A DNA stretch of 64,000 nt from Thermobifida halotolerans (GCF_003574835.2 NZ_CP063196.1:4712001-4776000); one strand, 5' to 3'. Shown: positions 15,435 through 25,006, counted from the stretch's first letter. Program-made: numbers and translations. Notes: generated by a model from the letters alone, not told the origin.

Positions 15435-17810
15435 TTGACCGGGCTCAACCTCGCCGTGGAAAGCGGCACAGGGCTCGCTCTGCACGGTATGGATCTCACA
15501 CTCGTCATTGTGGTCCTGGCGGTGGCGCTGCTCGCGCTGGCCGTCGCCGGAGCACTGGTGCGCGAGGTCCTCTCCGCGAACCAGGGCACAGAGCGAATGC
15601 AAAATATCGCAAGAGCCGTCCAGGAGGGGGCGGCGGCCTACCTCAAACGCCAGTTCCGCACCCTGGGTGTCTTCGTCGTCGTCATTCCCCTGCTGCTTCT
15701 CCTGCTCCCGGCGGACTCGGAGGCCGTCCGCTGGGGGCGTTCGCTCTTCTTCGCGGTCGGCGCGCTCTTCTCCGCGATGACCGGCTTCCTGGGCATGTGG
15801 CTGGCCGTGCGCGGCAACCTGCGGGTGGCGGCGGCAGCGCGCGCGGGGGCGGAGCACACGGCCATGCGGATCGCCTTCCGCACCGGTGGGGTGGCCGGAA
15901 TGTTCACCGTCGGCCTCGGTCTGCTCGGAGCGGCGGTCGTGGTCCTGCTCTACCGTGAGAGCGCCCCCCTGGTCCTGGAGGGCTTCGGCTTCGGCGCGGC
16001 GCTGCTGGCGATGTTCATGCGGGTCGGCGGCGGAATCTTCACCAAGGCCGCCGACGTCGGTGCCGACCTGGTGGGCAAGGTCGAACAGCACATCCCCGAG
16101 GACGACCCCCGCAACGCCGCGACCATCGCCGACAACGTGGGCGACAACGTCGGGGACTGCGCCGGAATGGCCGCCGACCTGTTCGAGTCCTACGCGGTGG
16201 TCCTGGTCGCCTCCCTCATCCTGGGGCGGGTCGCCTTCGGCGTCGAAGGACTGGTCTTCCCGCTGCTGGTACCGATGATCGGTGTCATCACCGCGATCAT
16301 CGGCATCTTCGTGGTGGCCCCCCGCGCCCGCGACAAGAACGCCATGGCGGCGATCAACCGCGGCTTCTTCGTCTCGTCGGTCATCTCCGCCGTCCTCGTG
16401 GTGGGCGCGGCCCTGCTGTACCTGCCCGCCACCTTCGCCGAACTGGAGGGCGTCTCCCCCGACATCGCCGCACTGGACGGCAACCCCCGGCTCATCGCGA
16501 TCGGCGCGGTCCTGATCGGCCTGCTGCTCGCCGCGGCGATCCAACTGCTCACCGGATACTTCACCGAGACCACCCGCCGCCCGGTCCGCGAGATCGGGGA
16601 GAGCTCCCGGACCGGCGCGGCCACCGTCGTCCTGTCGGGCGTCTCGGTGGGACTGGAGTCGGCCGTCTACTCCGCGCTGCTCATCGCGGGAGCCGTCTAC
16701 GCGGCCTTCCTGCTCGGCGCGGGCAACATCACCATCAGCCTGTTCGCGGTGGCGCTGGCCGGAACCGGACTGCTCACCACGGTCGGGGTGATCGTGGCCA
16801 TGGACACCTTCGGCCCGGTCGCGGACAACGCCCAGGGCATCGCCGAGATGTCGGGAGACGTGCAGGGCACCGGAGCCGACGTGCTGACCAGCCTGGACGC
16901 GGTCGGAAACACCACCAAGGCGATCACCAAGGGCATCGCGATCGCCACCGCGGTGCTCGCCGCGACCGCGCTGTTCGGCGCGTTCCGCACCGCCGTCGAA
17001 CTCGAACTGGGGGCCGAGGAGTTCAGTCTCTCCGTCGACCGGCCCGACGTCCTGGTCGGCGTGATCGTCGGCGCGGCCGTGGTGTTCCTGTTCTCCGGGC
17101 TCGCCATCATGGCGGTGGGCCGCGCCGCGGGCCGGGTCGTCCACGAGGTCCGCGAGCAGTTCCGAACCCGTCCGGGAATCATGGACGGCACCGAGAAGCC
17201 CGAGTACGGCCGGGTCGTCGACATCTGCACCCGCGACTCGCTGCGGGAGCTCATCACCCCCGGCCTGCTCGCGGTACTCACGCCCATCGCGGTCGGCTTC
17301 GCCCTCGGCTACGCCCCGCTGGGCGCGTTCCTGGGCGGCGCCATCGCCGCGGGTGCGCTCATGGCGGTGTTCCTCGCCAACTCCGGTGGCGCCTGGGACA
17401 ACGCCAAGAAACTCGTCGAGGAGGGCCACCACGGCGGCAAGGGGTCGGAGGCCCACGAGGCCACCATCATCGGCGACACCGTCGGCGACCCCTTCAAGGA
17501 CACCGCCGGACCGGCCATCAACCCGCTGCTCAAGGTGATGAACCTGGTCGCCCTGCTCATCGCGCCGAGTGTGGTCATCTACGCGGACAACCTCGCCCTG
17601 CGGATCGGTGTCACCGCCGTCGCGGTGGCCGTCGTCGTCGCCGCCATCGTGTGGGGCAAGCGGCGCGGCACGGACGGCACCTCCCCCGAGGGGACGGCCG
17701 AGGAGCGGAAGGGAGCCCTGGACCCCGGACAGAACACTCCGGCCGGGGCGGGGACGGACACCTCGGAACGGGCGCCGGTCGGTCAGGGCGGAAGCAACAC
17801 CAAGGAGTGA
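15435..17810 (+). CDS. hppA: Membrane-bound proton-pumping pyrophosphatase
   Basis: 791 residues with about 16 membrane helices. TTG 15435 start, GGAGGAGGA just upstream; ATG 15489 is the alternative. The PPi site DVGADLVGKVE and the repeated DNVGDNVGDCAGMAADLFE acidic motif are intact, as is the late GDTVGDPFKDT. The key subtype residue is Lys in GNTTKA, which marks the K+-independent, H+-pumping class. It couples PPi hydrolysis to proton export across the cytoplasmic membrane. Followed by a charged tail of about 50 residues that is longer than usual. Confidence 0.95.
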   Translation: MTGLNLAVESGTGLALHGMDLTLVIVVLAVALLALAVAGALVREVLSANQGTERMQNIARAVQEGAAAYLKRQFRTLGVFVVVIPLLLLLLPADSEAVRWGRSLFFAVGALFSAMTGFLGMWLAVRGNLRVAAAARAGAEHTAMRIAFRTGGVAGMFTVGLGLLGAAVVVLLYRESAPLVLEGFGFGAALLAMFMRVGGGIFTKAADVGADLVGKVEQHIPEDDPRNAATIADNVGDNVGDCAGMAADLFESYAVVLVASLILGRVAFGVEGLVFPLLVPMIGVITAIIGIFVVAPRARDKNAMAAINRGFFVSSVISAVLVVGAALLYLPATFAELEGVSPDIAALDGNPRLIAIGAVLIGLLLAAAIQLLTGYFTETTRRPVREIGESSRTGAATVVLSGVSVGLESAVYSALLIAGAVYAAFLLGAGNITISLFAVALAGTGLLTTVGVIVAMDTFGPVADNAQGIAEMSGDVQGTGADVLTSLDAVGNTTKAITKGIAIATAVLAATALFGAFRTAVELELGAEEFSLSVDRPDVLVGVIVGAAVVFLFSGLAIMAVGRAAGRVVHEVREQFRTRPGIMDGTEKPEYGRVVDICTRDSLRELITPGLLAVLTPIAVGFALGYAPLGAFLGGAIAAGALMAVFLANSGGAWDNAKKLVEEGHHGGKGSEAHEATIIGDTVGDPFKDTAGPAINPLLKVMNLVALLIAPSVVIYADNLALRIGVTAVAVAVVVAAIVWGKRRGTDGTSPEGTAEERKGALDPGQNTPAGAGTDTSERAPVGQGGSNTKE

Positions 17811-17951
17811 CCGGGGACTGACCTCCGCCACCCGATGACCCGTCGCGCCGGGAAGCACGCGGCTCCCCTTCCCGGCGCGACGCTCCTCCCCCACCACGGT
17901 GATCTCCGGGTCCAACTGGGACCGGCACCCGACACGTGGCAGACTTTCCGC

Positions 17952-18044
17952 ATGACCGGTATGAGAGGGCTCGCCATCATCGTCGGCGTGATGCTGGCGT
18001 TCATCGCCCTGCTGACCGTCGTGGCAACGGTGGCCTCGTCATGA
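17952..18044 (+). CDS. Small single-helix membrane peptide, coupled to sixA
   Basis: 30 residues: MTGMRGLAI then one hydrophobic helix to the end. ATG 17952 lies exactly 6 nt after CAGACT, a leaderless arrangement seen at several genes here. Its TGA overlaps the ATG of the next gene (ATGA), so translation is probably coupled. It is either a real small membrane protein or a leader ORF setting sixA translation. I know no family for it. Confidence 0.5.
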   Translation: MTGMRGLAIIVGVMLAFIALLTVVATVASS

Positions 18045-18514
18045 GTCGGCGGTTGATCGTGCTGCGGCACGCCCAGGCGGAGCACTCCGCGTCCCTGTCC
18101 GACATCGAGCGTCCGCTCAGCGGTGAGGGCCGCGGCCAGGCCAGGGCGGTCGGTGCGCTGCTGGCCCGCGAGGGACTCCTCCCCGAGCACGTCCTCTGCT
18201 CCACGGCGCAGCGCACCCGGCAGACCTGGGGCCTGGTCGCCGAGGAGCTGCCCTGCGAACCGGAGGTGGACTTCGAGGCGGAGCTGTACACCGCCGACGT
18301 GGACACCGCGCTGCGGCTGGTCACCCTGGTCGACCCGGAGGTGCGCACGCTGCTGCTGGTCGGCCACAACCCGACGATGGCACAGCTCGCCGCGGCGTTC
18401 GACAGCGACTCCGGGTACCTGTCCTTCCCACCGGCGTCGGCCGCCGTGATCGACCTGGAGGTCGACTGGCTCTACGCCGCCCCCGGAACGGGAAGCCTCA
18501 GGCTGCTGAACTGA
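18041..18514 (+). CDS. sixA: Histidine phosphatase, SixA type
   Basis: 157 residues. The phosphatase motif LRHAQAE (His of the RHG family) is near the N-terminus, and the second catalytic His is in LLLVGHNPTM. The short length and the RHA variant place it with SixA-like enzymes, which remove phosphate from protein histidines. The target here is unknown. The start is fixed by the ATGA overlap with the small ORF. Confidence 0.85.
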   Translation: MSRRLIVLRHAQAEHSASLSDIERPLSGEGRGQARAVGALLAREGLLPEHVLCSTAQRTRQTWGLVAEELPCEPEVDFEAELYTADVDTALRLVTLVDPEVRTLLLVGHNPTMAQLAAAFDSDSGYLSFPPASAAVIDLEVDWLYAAPGTGSLRLLN

Positions 18515-18565
18515 CCGTGGCCGGTGCGCGCCGCGGTCGCCCCGTGGCGCGCCGGTCGGCCGGGG

Positions 18566-19795
18566 TCACTGCTTCAGGTCGACGCGGTCGGCGGCCTCCA
18601 CGTGTTCCCGGGAGATGCCGAGCAGGAACAGGATGGTGTCGAGGTAGGGCACACTCACCGAGGTGTCGGCCTGGGCGCGTACGACGGGCTTGGCGTTGAA
18701 CGCCACTCCCAACCCCGCGACCTGGAGCATGTCGAGGTCGTTGGCGCCGTCGCCGATCGCCACGGTCTGGCTGAGCGGCACCCCGGCCTCCTCGGCGAAC
18801 CGCTCCAGAGCAACGGCCTTGCCCTTGCGGTCGATGATCGGCCCCACCACCTCACCGGTGAGTTTGCCGTCGACGATCTCCAGCGTGTTGGCCGCCGAGT
18901 AGTGGATGCCGAGCTCTTCCACCAGGTGGTCCGTGAGCTGGGTGAACCCGCCGCTGACGATCGCGCACTCGTAGCCCAGCCGTTTGAGGGTGCGGATCAG
19001 GGTGCGGGCCCCGGGGGTCAGCACCATCTTCTCGCGCACGTTCTCCAGCACCCCCGCGTCCAGTCCCTTCAGCAGGGCGACACGGCGGCGCAGCGACTCC
19101 TCGAAGTCGATCTCGCCGCGCATGGCCTCTTCGGTGACCCGGGCCACCTCGTCGCCGCAGCCCGCGTGCTGGGCCAGCAGTTCGATGACCTCGCACTGGA
19201 TGAGTGTGGAGTCGACGTCCATGACCACCAGATGCTTGGAGCGCCGGTGCAGGCCGCTGACCTGTACGGCCACGTCGATCGACTGGGTGACCGCCTCCAG
19301 CGCCAGGTCGGCGCGCAGCCGGTCGATGTCGGCCCCCGCGAGAGACAGCGAGAGCGCGGTCACCGGGTAGCTCGCCAGCCGCTCGATGCGGTCGATGTTG
19401 GCTCCTGCCCGTGCCACGCAGGAGGCGATCGCGCCGAGGGCTCCCGGGCGCAGCGGGTCGGCCATGATCGTGACGTCGAGTTTGTTCCCGCTGGATCTCA
19501 CGCGGTCGCCGTCCGTGGTGAAGTCGACGACCATGTCGAGGTCGACCGCGACCTTGGCGACGGCGGAGCGGATCTCCTCGAACAGCCGCTCACGGCGGAC
19601 GCCGGGGGCGACCCGCTCGTCAACCGTCAGAAGAACGCCCAGGAGCAGGCGGCCGCCGATGACCACCTGTTCCAGATCGGCGATGGTCACCGGGAAGACC
19701 GACAGCGTGCTCAACAGCCGAGCGCTGATCCCTGGGCGGTCCTTACCGGTAACCGTCACCAGAAGCGTTTCGGGCACGGAATTCGCAAAAGTCAT
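18566..19795 (-). CDS. serB: Phosphoserine phosphatase with N-terminal ACT domains (SerB2 type)
   Basis: 409 residues. Two ACT-like regulatory domains (starting LLVTVTGKDRPG) occupy the first ~180 residues. Then comes a HAD domain with motif I DVDSTLI, motif II IVSGGF and motif III/IV GDGANDLDM. It catalyses the last step of serine synthesis; the ACT domains bind amino acids in mycobacterial SerB2. Its 3' end lies 50 bp from the convergent sixA gene. Length and domain order are as expected for actinobacteria. Confidence 0.93.
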   Translation of the reverse strand: MTFANSVPETLLVTVTGKDRPGISARLLSTLSVFPVTIADLEQVVIGGRLLLGVLLTVDERVAPGVRRERLFEEIRSAVAKVAVDLDMVVDFTTDGDRVRSSGNKLDVTIMADPLRPGALGAIASCVARAGANIDRIERLASYPVTALSLSLAGADIDRLRADLALEAVTQSIDVAVQVSGLHRRSKHLVVMDVDSTLIQCEVIELLAQHAGCGDEVARVTEEAMRGEIDFEESLRRRVALLKGLDAGVLENVREKMVLTPGARTLIRTLKRLGYECAIVSGGFTQLTDHLVEELGIHYSAANTLEIVDGKLTGEVVGPIIDRKGKAVALERFAEEAGVPLSQTVAIGDGANDLDMLQVAGLGVAFNAKPVVRAQADTSVSVPYLDTILFLLGISREHVEAADRVDLKQ

Positions 19796-20053
19796 GACGG
19801 CTCTACGGTACTCCGCCGCGCGGTGGTGGAGTAGACCAGGCCACCGAACCTTTCTGCACCGTCAATGCCCTGTTCATCGGCTTGGGAAGCCTCAGACAGC
19901 GGTGAATCTGTGGCCTATGTCACCTCCCCGGTGAGGGGGAGTCGCCGTTCCCCGAAGCCTCCTGGATCCAGCGGTTCTCTCCGCTCACCCTTTCGGTCGG
20001 CGCCGCGGCGACGGGGGACAGGGCCGCCAGGTGGGCCCGAGCGGAGGAAGCCG

Positions 20054-20677
20054 TCAGCGTCCGCGCTTCCTCTTGAGCGCCTTGGTCCTCACCTCGATGC
20101 CGCCGAGCAGGCAGGTACCGGTGAGGCGGATCGTGGGAGCGTTCGGCTCGGCGGAGCTGTCGACCCCGCTCAGGTCGACCCCGCCCAGGATGGCGTTGGC
20201 CGCGCTGGTCACGCGCACCCCGTACGGCACCGTGATCGACAGGCCGCCGAGGACCACCGCGCACTGGATGACGACCTCGCGCTGCGACAACACCGCCTCG
20301 CGCAGGTCGAGTTCCACCCCGCCGCACAGCGTGGACACACTCGTGTGCGGTTCGACCAGCCAGCGTCCTCCGCGCTCGGCCCCGCCGAACACCGCGGAGA
20401 TGTTCTCCCGCCCCCGCCCCTCGGCCGCCAGCCGACGCGCCTCGTCGGAGGACACCGACAGGCCCACCGGCCCCGCGCCCGCCGTCTCCCGGCCGATGGG
20501 CGGCGGAAGGTCGCGGGTGACCTCGGCCAGTTCGCCCACGGTCTTGGCCCGGTACACCCGGTCCAGGCGCTCCTCCAGTTCGTCGTGGTCGAGTCGGCCT
20601 TCGGCGAGTGCGTCGCGGAGTCGCTCGGCGCCGCGTTCGCGGTCGGAGTCCGACGCGCGCAGGTGCTCCGGGTCCAT
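20054..20677 (-). CDS. DUF1707 SHOCT-like protein with LiaF-type C-terminal domain (paralog 1)
   Basis: 207 residues. N-terminal DUF1707: LRASDSDRERGAERLRDAL and a RLDHDELEERLDRVYRAKT segment. C-terminal half is a beta-rich DUF2154/LiaF-like domain with VELDLREAVLSQREVVIQC. No membrane helix, so cytoplasmic or membrane-associated. The next gene upstream on the same strand is a close paralog, 28 bp away. In firmicutes LiaF-like domains sense envelope stress; that role here is only a suggestion. Confidence 0.78.
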   Translation of the reverse strand: MDPEHLRASDSDRERGAERLRDALAEGRLDHDELEERLDRVYRAKTVGELAEVTRDLPPPIGRETAGAGPVGLSVSSDEARRLAAEGRGRENISAVFGGAERGGRWLVEPHTSVSTLCGGVELDLREAVLSQREVVIQCAVVLGGLSITVPYGVRVTSAANAILGGVDLSGVDSSAEPNAPTIRLTGTCLLGGIEVRTKALKRKRGR

Positions 20678-20705
20678 GTGCGGTTCCTCGATTCCGGATG
20701 TGGGG

Positions 20706-21344
20706 TCAGCAGAACCAGGCGGACTTCTTCGACTTCTTCTCCTTCCGAGCCCGGGTCCTGACGCTGACCGTGCTGAAGATCGCGGTTCCCGTCAGGCGGA
20801 CGGTGGGGGCGTCCGCGGGGACCGCCGAGTCGGCCCTCTTGAGGCTGACGTCACCGAAGACCGGCGTGACCTGGTTGACGACCCGCACTCCCGGAGGCAC
20901 GGTCAGCTCCAGGGAGCCGAAGAGCAGGCCGCACTGGATGACGACCTCGCGCTGGGACAGCACCGCCTCGCGCAGCTCCAGCGACACGGAGCCGAACAGG
21001 GTGGAGGTGTTGGTGCGCGGCTCCACCAGCCAGCGCCCGCCCCGGTCGGCGTGGGCGAACACCGCGACGATGTTCTCCACGCCCTCGGCGGAGGGGTGCG
21101 GCTGTACGGTCGAGTCCCCGGCCGCGGTGACCGGGGCGGCCTCCAGGTCGAGGGTGAGCGGCGCGAGTTCTCCCAGCGTCTTGGCGGCGTAGACGGCCTC
21201 CAGACGCTCGGAGTGCTCCTCCTGGGTCAGTCGGCCGTCGGCCAGGGCGTCGGCGAGGACCCGGGCGACGCGGTCGCGGTCGGCGTCGGAGGCGCGCAGG
21301 GGGCCCGGCCCCGCGGACTGCGAGTGGTTCAGGATGTTCGCCAT
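20706..21344 (-). CDS. DUF1707 SHOCT-like protein with LiaF-type C-terminal domain (paralog 2)
   Basis: 212 residues. The same two-domain plan as its downstream neighbour; the words LREAVLSQREVVIQC and GRWLVEP are shared. It ends in a Lys/Arg-rich tail and Cys. The start ATG 21344 is 5 nt after TACTGT on the minus strand, suggesting a leaderless mRNA and that the pair is transcribed from here. The two genes are an obvious tandem duplication. Confidence 0.78.
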   Translation of the reverse strand: MANILNHSQSAGPGPLRASDADRDRVARVLADALADGRLTQEEHSERLEAVYAAKTLGELAPLTLDLEAAPVTAAGDSTVQPHPSAEGVENIVAVFAHADRGGRWLVEPRTNTSTLFGSVSLELREAVLSQREVVIQCGLLFGSLELTVPPGVRVVNQVTPVFGDVSLKRADSAVPADAPTVRLTGTAIFSTVSVRTRARKEKKSKKSAWFC

Positions 21345-21413
21345 GGTCGACAGTATTCTTCCCCGGTCGGCGCGGTGGATCGGGAAACGACCCTGAGGTC
21401 TCCCCGAGTTTCC

Positions 21414-22217
21414 TCACCTCCGACCCTGAGTCCGATCCTCGGGCCAGTCCAGGACGGCGCAGTAGGCGGCGACACGGGCGCGGCGCACCGCCCGGTCCAG
21501 TAGGCGCAGCGCGAGTCGGCGGGACTCCGTCTGCGTGCCGCTCAGCCCTCGTCCCCGGTCGTCGTCCGCCAGGCGGACCACGACCGCCAACCGGTCGGCC
21601 AGCGCGGCGACCCGGTGGGCCCGCTGCGGATAGCCGGGGGCGAGGCCCGTGGTGGGCGGGCGGTCGGGGTCGCGCAGCGCGGTCAGCGCCCGCTGCACCT
21701 CGGGGCCCCACGACTGCGCGTCGTCAACGCGTCCGAACAGGGCGGCGGCCTCCCGGATCGCGGAGTTGAGGTCGTGTTCGGCCTCCGACAACTGGATCGA
21801 CTCGGGGCGGCCGTCGGCGGCCGGACGGGGCGTCCAGGCCACCCCCCGGTAGGAGGAGCCGCGCAGGTCGGTCCGCGGCACCAGCCCGATCCACCGGTCG
21901 GCCAGGCGCACCAGCACCGCCTCCCGGGCCTCGATGGCGGCAGCCGCCAGCTCCTTCCCGCCGGTCAGCCCCAGGGGGTCTCCGGGGACGGGCAGGCTGA
22001 GCCGGAACTCCGCCAGGCCCAGACCACGCAGCCGGGCCAGCGCGCTGCGCAGCGGCACGCCCGGCTCAAAGGGCAGGGCGGGATCGACCACCGTGTCGAT
22101 CAGGTGTGGTCCGGTGCGCCGCTCCACCGCGTCCACGGTGTCGTCGAGGCCCACCTGACCCGCCAGCCAGGCGTTCCCCCAGGCCACCAGAGCCGCTGAG
22201 GACAGTTCTGCAAGCAT
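21414..22217 (-). CDS. Conserved hypothetical actinobacterial protein
   Basis: 267 residues, no membrane segment, rich in Ala, Arg and Leu, largely helical. It begins MLAELSSAALVAWGNAWLAG and contains DPALPFEPGVPL and a WTPRP stretch. ATG 22217 follows TAAGCT by 7 nt on the minus strand (possible leaderless start). I do not recognise a defined domain; it resembles single-copy proteins of unknown function found in many actinobacteria. It is divergent from an ABC ATPase gene. Confidence 0.65.
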   Translation of the reverse strand: MLAELSSAALVAWGNAWLAGQVGLDDTVDAVERRTGPHLIDTVVDPALPFEPGVPLRSALARLRGLGLAEFRLSLPVPGDPLGLTGGKELAAAAIEAREAVLVRLADRWIGLVPRTDLRGSSYRGVAWTPRPAADGRPESIQLSEAEHDLNSAIREAAALFGRVDDAQSWGPEVQRALTALRDPDRPPTTGLAPGYPQRAHRVAALADRLAVVVRLADDDRGRGLSGTQTESRRLALRLLDRAVRRARVAAYCAVLDWPEDRTQGRR

Positions 22218-22489
22218 CGGTTCCAGCTTAGGACCTGCTTGGCGGATCGTTCCGGGTCCGCGACCGCCACAGCGACGCCCGGTGTCGCTCGAGCGGTCGG
22301 CCAGGACGCTCCTCGCGCGTCGCCGCAGCAGGCGCCGCCCCGGTCAGCGGGACCGCCCGCTGATCCGGAAGCCGCCACCGGACAGGCTCTGGAGCGCCAC
22401 ACGGGGCGGGTCGCCCTCTGGACGGAATCCGCTGCCGAGGACGATTCCGCGTCCAGTATGTTCGCACTCGGGTGTGACGAAGGAGGGCT

Positions 22490-23275
22490 ATGAACGGGCA
22501 CGTGCTGCGGATGAGCGGTGTCGGAGTGCGCCGAGACCGGACCGAGCTGCTGGACGGGGTGGACTGGACCGTCGAGGAGGACGAACGCTGGGTGGTCGTG
22601 GGGCCCAACGGGGCGGGCAAGACCACGCTGCTGCGGATCGCCGCCACCCAGCTCCACCCGAGCAGGGGGGCGGTCCACGTCCTGGGGGAGCGGCTGGGCG
22701 GCGGCGACGTGTTCGAACTGCGTCCGCTGGTCGGTTTCGCCAGCTCCGCGGTGGCCGCGCAGATCGAGGACGACTGGATCGTCCGTGACCTGATCGTCAG
22801 TGCCGCCTACGGCTACCTCGGCAGCGGCAGGGAGGAGTACGGCGCTCCCGACCACGCGCGGGCCCGCGCGCTGCTGGGCCGATGGGGGGTGCTGCGGTTG
22901 GAGGACCGCGCGTTCGGCACGCTCTCGGAGGGGGAGCGCAAGCGGGTGCTGATCGCGCGCGCCATGATGGCGGACCCGGAACTGCTGCTGCTGGACGAAC
23001 CCGCCGCGGGGCTCGACCTGGGCGGCCGGGAGGACCTGGTGCGTCGGCTCGGCACCCTGGCCCGGGACGACGCCGCGCCCACGATGGTGGTCGTCACCCA
23101 CCACGTGGAGGAGATCCCCGCGGGCTTCACCCACGGCCTGCTGCTGCGTGCCGGAAAGGTCGTGGCCTCGGGGCCGCTGGAGCAGGTGATGACCGCGGAC
23201 AACCTCAGCCGGACCTTCGACATCGAACTCAAGGTGGAACGCGACGGGGAGCGCTGGACCGCCCGAGCGGCCTGA
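22490..23275 (+). CDS. ABC transporter ATP-binding protein (orphan)
   Basis: 261 residues, AGGAGGG upstream. Walker A GPNGAGKTTLL, signature LSEGERKRVLIARAM, Walker B LLLLDEPAAGLDLGG and the switch His (VVVTHHVEEIP) are all present. The signature is LSEGE rather than LSGGQ. No permease gene is adjacent, so its membrane partner is elsewhere or it is a soluble member like ModF/YlmA-type ATPases. Confidence 0.85.
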   Translation: MNGHVLRMSGVGVRRDRTELLDGVDWTVEEDERWVVVGPNGAGKTTLLRIAATQLHPSRGAVHVLGERLGGGDVFELRPLVGFASSAVAAQIEDDWIVRDLIVSAAYGYLGSGREEYGAPDHARARALLGRWGVLRLEDRAFGTLSEGERKRVLIARAMMADPELLLLDEPAAGLDLGGREDLVRRLGTLARDDAAPTMVVVTHHVEEIPAGFTHGLLLRAGKVVASGPLEQVMTADNLSRTFDIELKVERDGERWTARAA

Positions 23276-23393
23276 CCTCCCGGACACCACCGGAGGACCG
23301 GCCACGGCGGGGCCGCCCCGGCCCTCGGCGCCGAAACAGCGGTTCGTAGACTGCACGGGATTCGGGGGACCGAAAACCGATGCGGGGGCGCGC

Positions 23394-24146
23394 ATGGACG
23401 TGTGGCAGGCACTCGCCGTCCTCGCGGCGGGGGCCGGGGCGGGAACCATCAACACGCTGGTCGGCTCCGGCACGCTGTTCACCTTCCCGGTCCTGCTGGC
23501 CTGCGGCGTCCCACCGGTGACGGCCGCGATCTCCAACAGCATCGGGCTGACGCCGGGCGCCGTCGCCGGTGCCATCGGCTACCGCAGGGAACTCGCCGGA
23601 CAGCGGACCCGGCTGCTGCGCTTCGGCGTGATGTCCTTCCTGGGCGCGATCACCGGCGGAACCCTGCTGCTCAACCTGCCCGAGAAGGTGTTCACGTCGG
23701 TCGTGCCGGTCCTCATCCTGCTGGCCTGCCTGCTCATCGTCTTCCAACCCCGGATCAACGCGTGGGCGCGCGGGCGCCGCGCCGCGCGCCCGAACGGCGG
23801 TCCCCTGCTGCCGTTCGGGGTCTACGGCGCGGGGGTGTACGGCGGCTACTTCACCGCGGCGCAGGGTGTTGTCCTGATCAGCCTGCTCGGCAGTTCCCTC
23901 GACGAGGACATCCAGCGCGTCAACGCCCTGAAGAACGTGCTGGCCTCGATCGTCAACGCCTCCGTGGCCACCTTCTACATCCTCTTCGCGGAGCCGTACT
24001 GGCCGGCCGCGGCCCTGATCGCCGGTGGCTCGGTCATCGGCGGCTACCTGGGGGCGCGTTTCGGACGCAGACTCAGGCCGACCGCGCTGCGCGCCCTGGT
24101 CGTGCTGATCGGCCTCACCGCAGCGGTCCAGTTGGTGCTGCGGTGA
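23394..24146 (+). CDS. TauE/SafE (TSUP) family membrane permease
   Basis: 250 residues with seven to eight hydrophobic helices and the family's N-terminal GAGAGTINTLVGSG and mid-protein GVYGGYFTAAQG motifs, the paired signature of TSUP exporters. Substrates in the family are sulfite, sulfoacetate or organosulfur anions; none can be inferred here. A TAGACT box 42 nt upstream of the ATG could be its -10. It converges on the HD-domain gene with a 7-bp gap. Confidence 0.85.
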   Translation: MDVWQALAVLAAGAGAGTINTLVGSGTLFTFPVLLACGVPPVTAAISNSIGLTPGAVAGAIGYRRELAGQRTRLLRFGVMSFLGAITGGTLLLNLPEKVFTSVVPVLILLACLLIVFQPRINAWARGRRAARPNGGPLLPFGVYGAGVYGGYFTAAQGVVLISLLGSSLDEDIQRVNALKNVLASIVNASVATFYILFAEPYWPAAALIAGGSVIGGYLGARFGRRLRPTALRALVVLIGLTAAVQLVLR

Positions 24147-24153
24147 GGACGGG

Positions 24154-24780
24154 TCAGCCCCGACTGAGGTATCCGCGCCGTTCCGCGTCGTCGATCAGCG
24201 CCAGTGCGTAGGCACCCAGGGCTTCGGAGCCCTCGGCGATGAGTTTCACGTTCTTCAGCACATCGCTCTTGGAGACCCGGAACTGCTGCCACAGGGTGCC
24301 CTCGGTGTGCCAGTTGGCGAGCAGCGGCGAGAGCCGGTCGACGGCCCTGGCGAAACGCGACTCGGGGGTCCTGCGTTCCTCGAACTCGTCCCACAGCTTC
24401 CGCGCCCAGACGGCCTGGTCCTCGGGCAGCAGGGCGAAGATGCGGTCCGCGGCGGCGCTCTCCCGCTCCGCCTGGGAGTCGACCGCGGCGGAGTCGTAGA
24501 CGAACGTGTCTCCGGCGTCGATCTCGACGATGTCGTGCAGCAGCAGCATGTTCACCACACGCTCGATGTCGGTGCCCTCGGGGGCGTACTCGGCGAACAC
24601 CCGCGCGAGTACCGCCACGTGCCAGGAGTGCTCGGCGGAGTTCTCCCGGCGGGCGCCGTCGACGAGCAGGGAACGACGCAGGACGCGCTTGAGTTTGTCG
24701 ACCTCCAGAACGAACCGGAGTTGGGAAGTGAGCCGTTCATGGTCGATTCCGCTGGTGAAAACCGGCGCCGGCTCGGTCAC
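24154..24780 (-). CDS. HD-domain hydrolase, YfbR/HDDC2-like 5'-deoxynucleotidase
   Basis: 208 residues from GTG 24780 with AGGAGGG upstream. Metal ligands: His in ENSAEHSWHVA, then LLLHDIVEIDAGD, and a later Asp in RAVDRLSPLL. This pattern matches the HD_3/YfbR subgroup that dephosphorylates deoxynucleoside 5'-monophosphates. Convergent with the TSUP gene and divergent from the FAD reductase gene. Confidence 0.8.
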   Translation of the reverse strand: MTEPAPVFTSGIDHERLTSQLRFVLEVDKLKRVLRRSLLVDGARRENSAEHSWHVAVLARVFAEYAPEGTDIERVVNMLLLHDIVEIDAGDTFVYDSAAVDSQAERESAAADRIFALLPEDQAVWARKLWDEFEERRTPESRFARAVDRLSPLLANWHTEGTLWQQFRVSKSDVLKNVKLIAEGSEALGAYALALIDDAERRGYLSRG

Positions 24781-24884
24781 GTGAGTCGCCCTCCTAGAAC
24801 TTGTCGCACGCGAGCCCCACGGGAAGACGCTCGCCCCGGACGAACGCCCAGCGGGGACAGTAACCGCCGAGTGGGGGACACCAG

Positions 24885-24899
24885 GTGATTATTCATCAC
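24885..24899. promoter_or_regulatory. Inverted repeat upstream of the FAD reductase gene
   Basis: GTGAT-TATTC-ATCAC, a perfect 5-bp dyad in the divergent region between the HD hydrolase and the FAD oxidoreductase, about 110 bp before the latter. Candidate operator; the regulator is unknown and the dyad is short. Confidence 0.35.
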
Positions 24900-25006
24900 G
24901 ATGATGGAGATCAGCGGGGGATGTCCGGTCCTTCGCCATGGAGGGAAGTGGTGACTCCATGCAAGAGGGACATTCTGACGGGGAGAACTCCAGCAGGGGA
25001 GGAACC

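Noticed and set aside
15243-17915. 890-codon open frame antisense to hppA
   Set aside because: Composition is His/Asp/Gly/Arg-rich without any family motif; the plus strand encodes a clear V-type pyrophosphatase.
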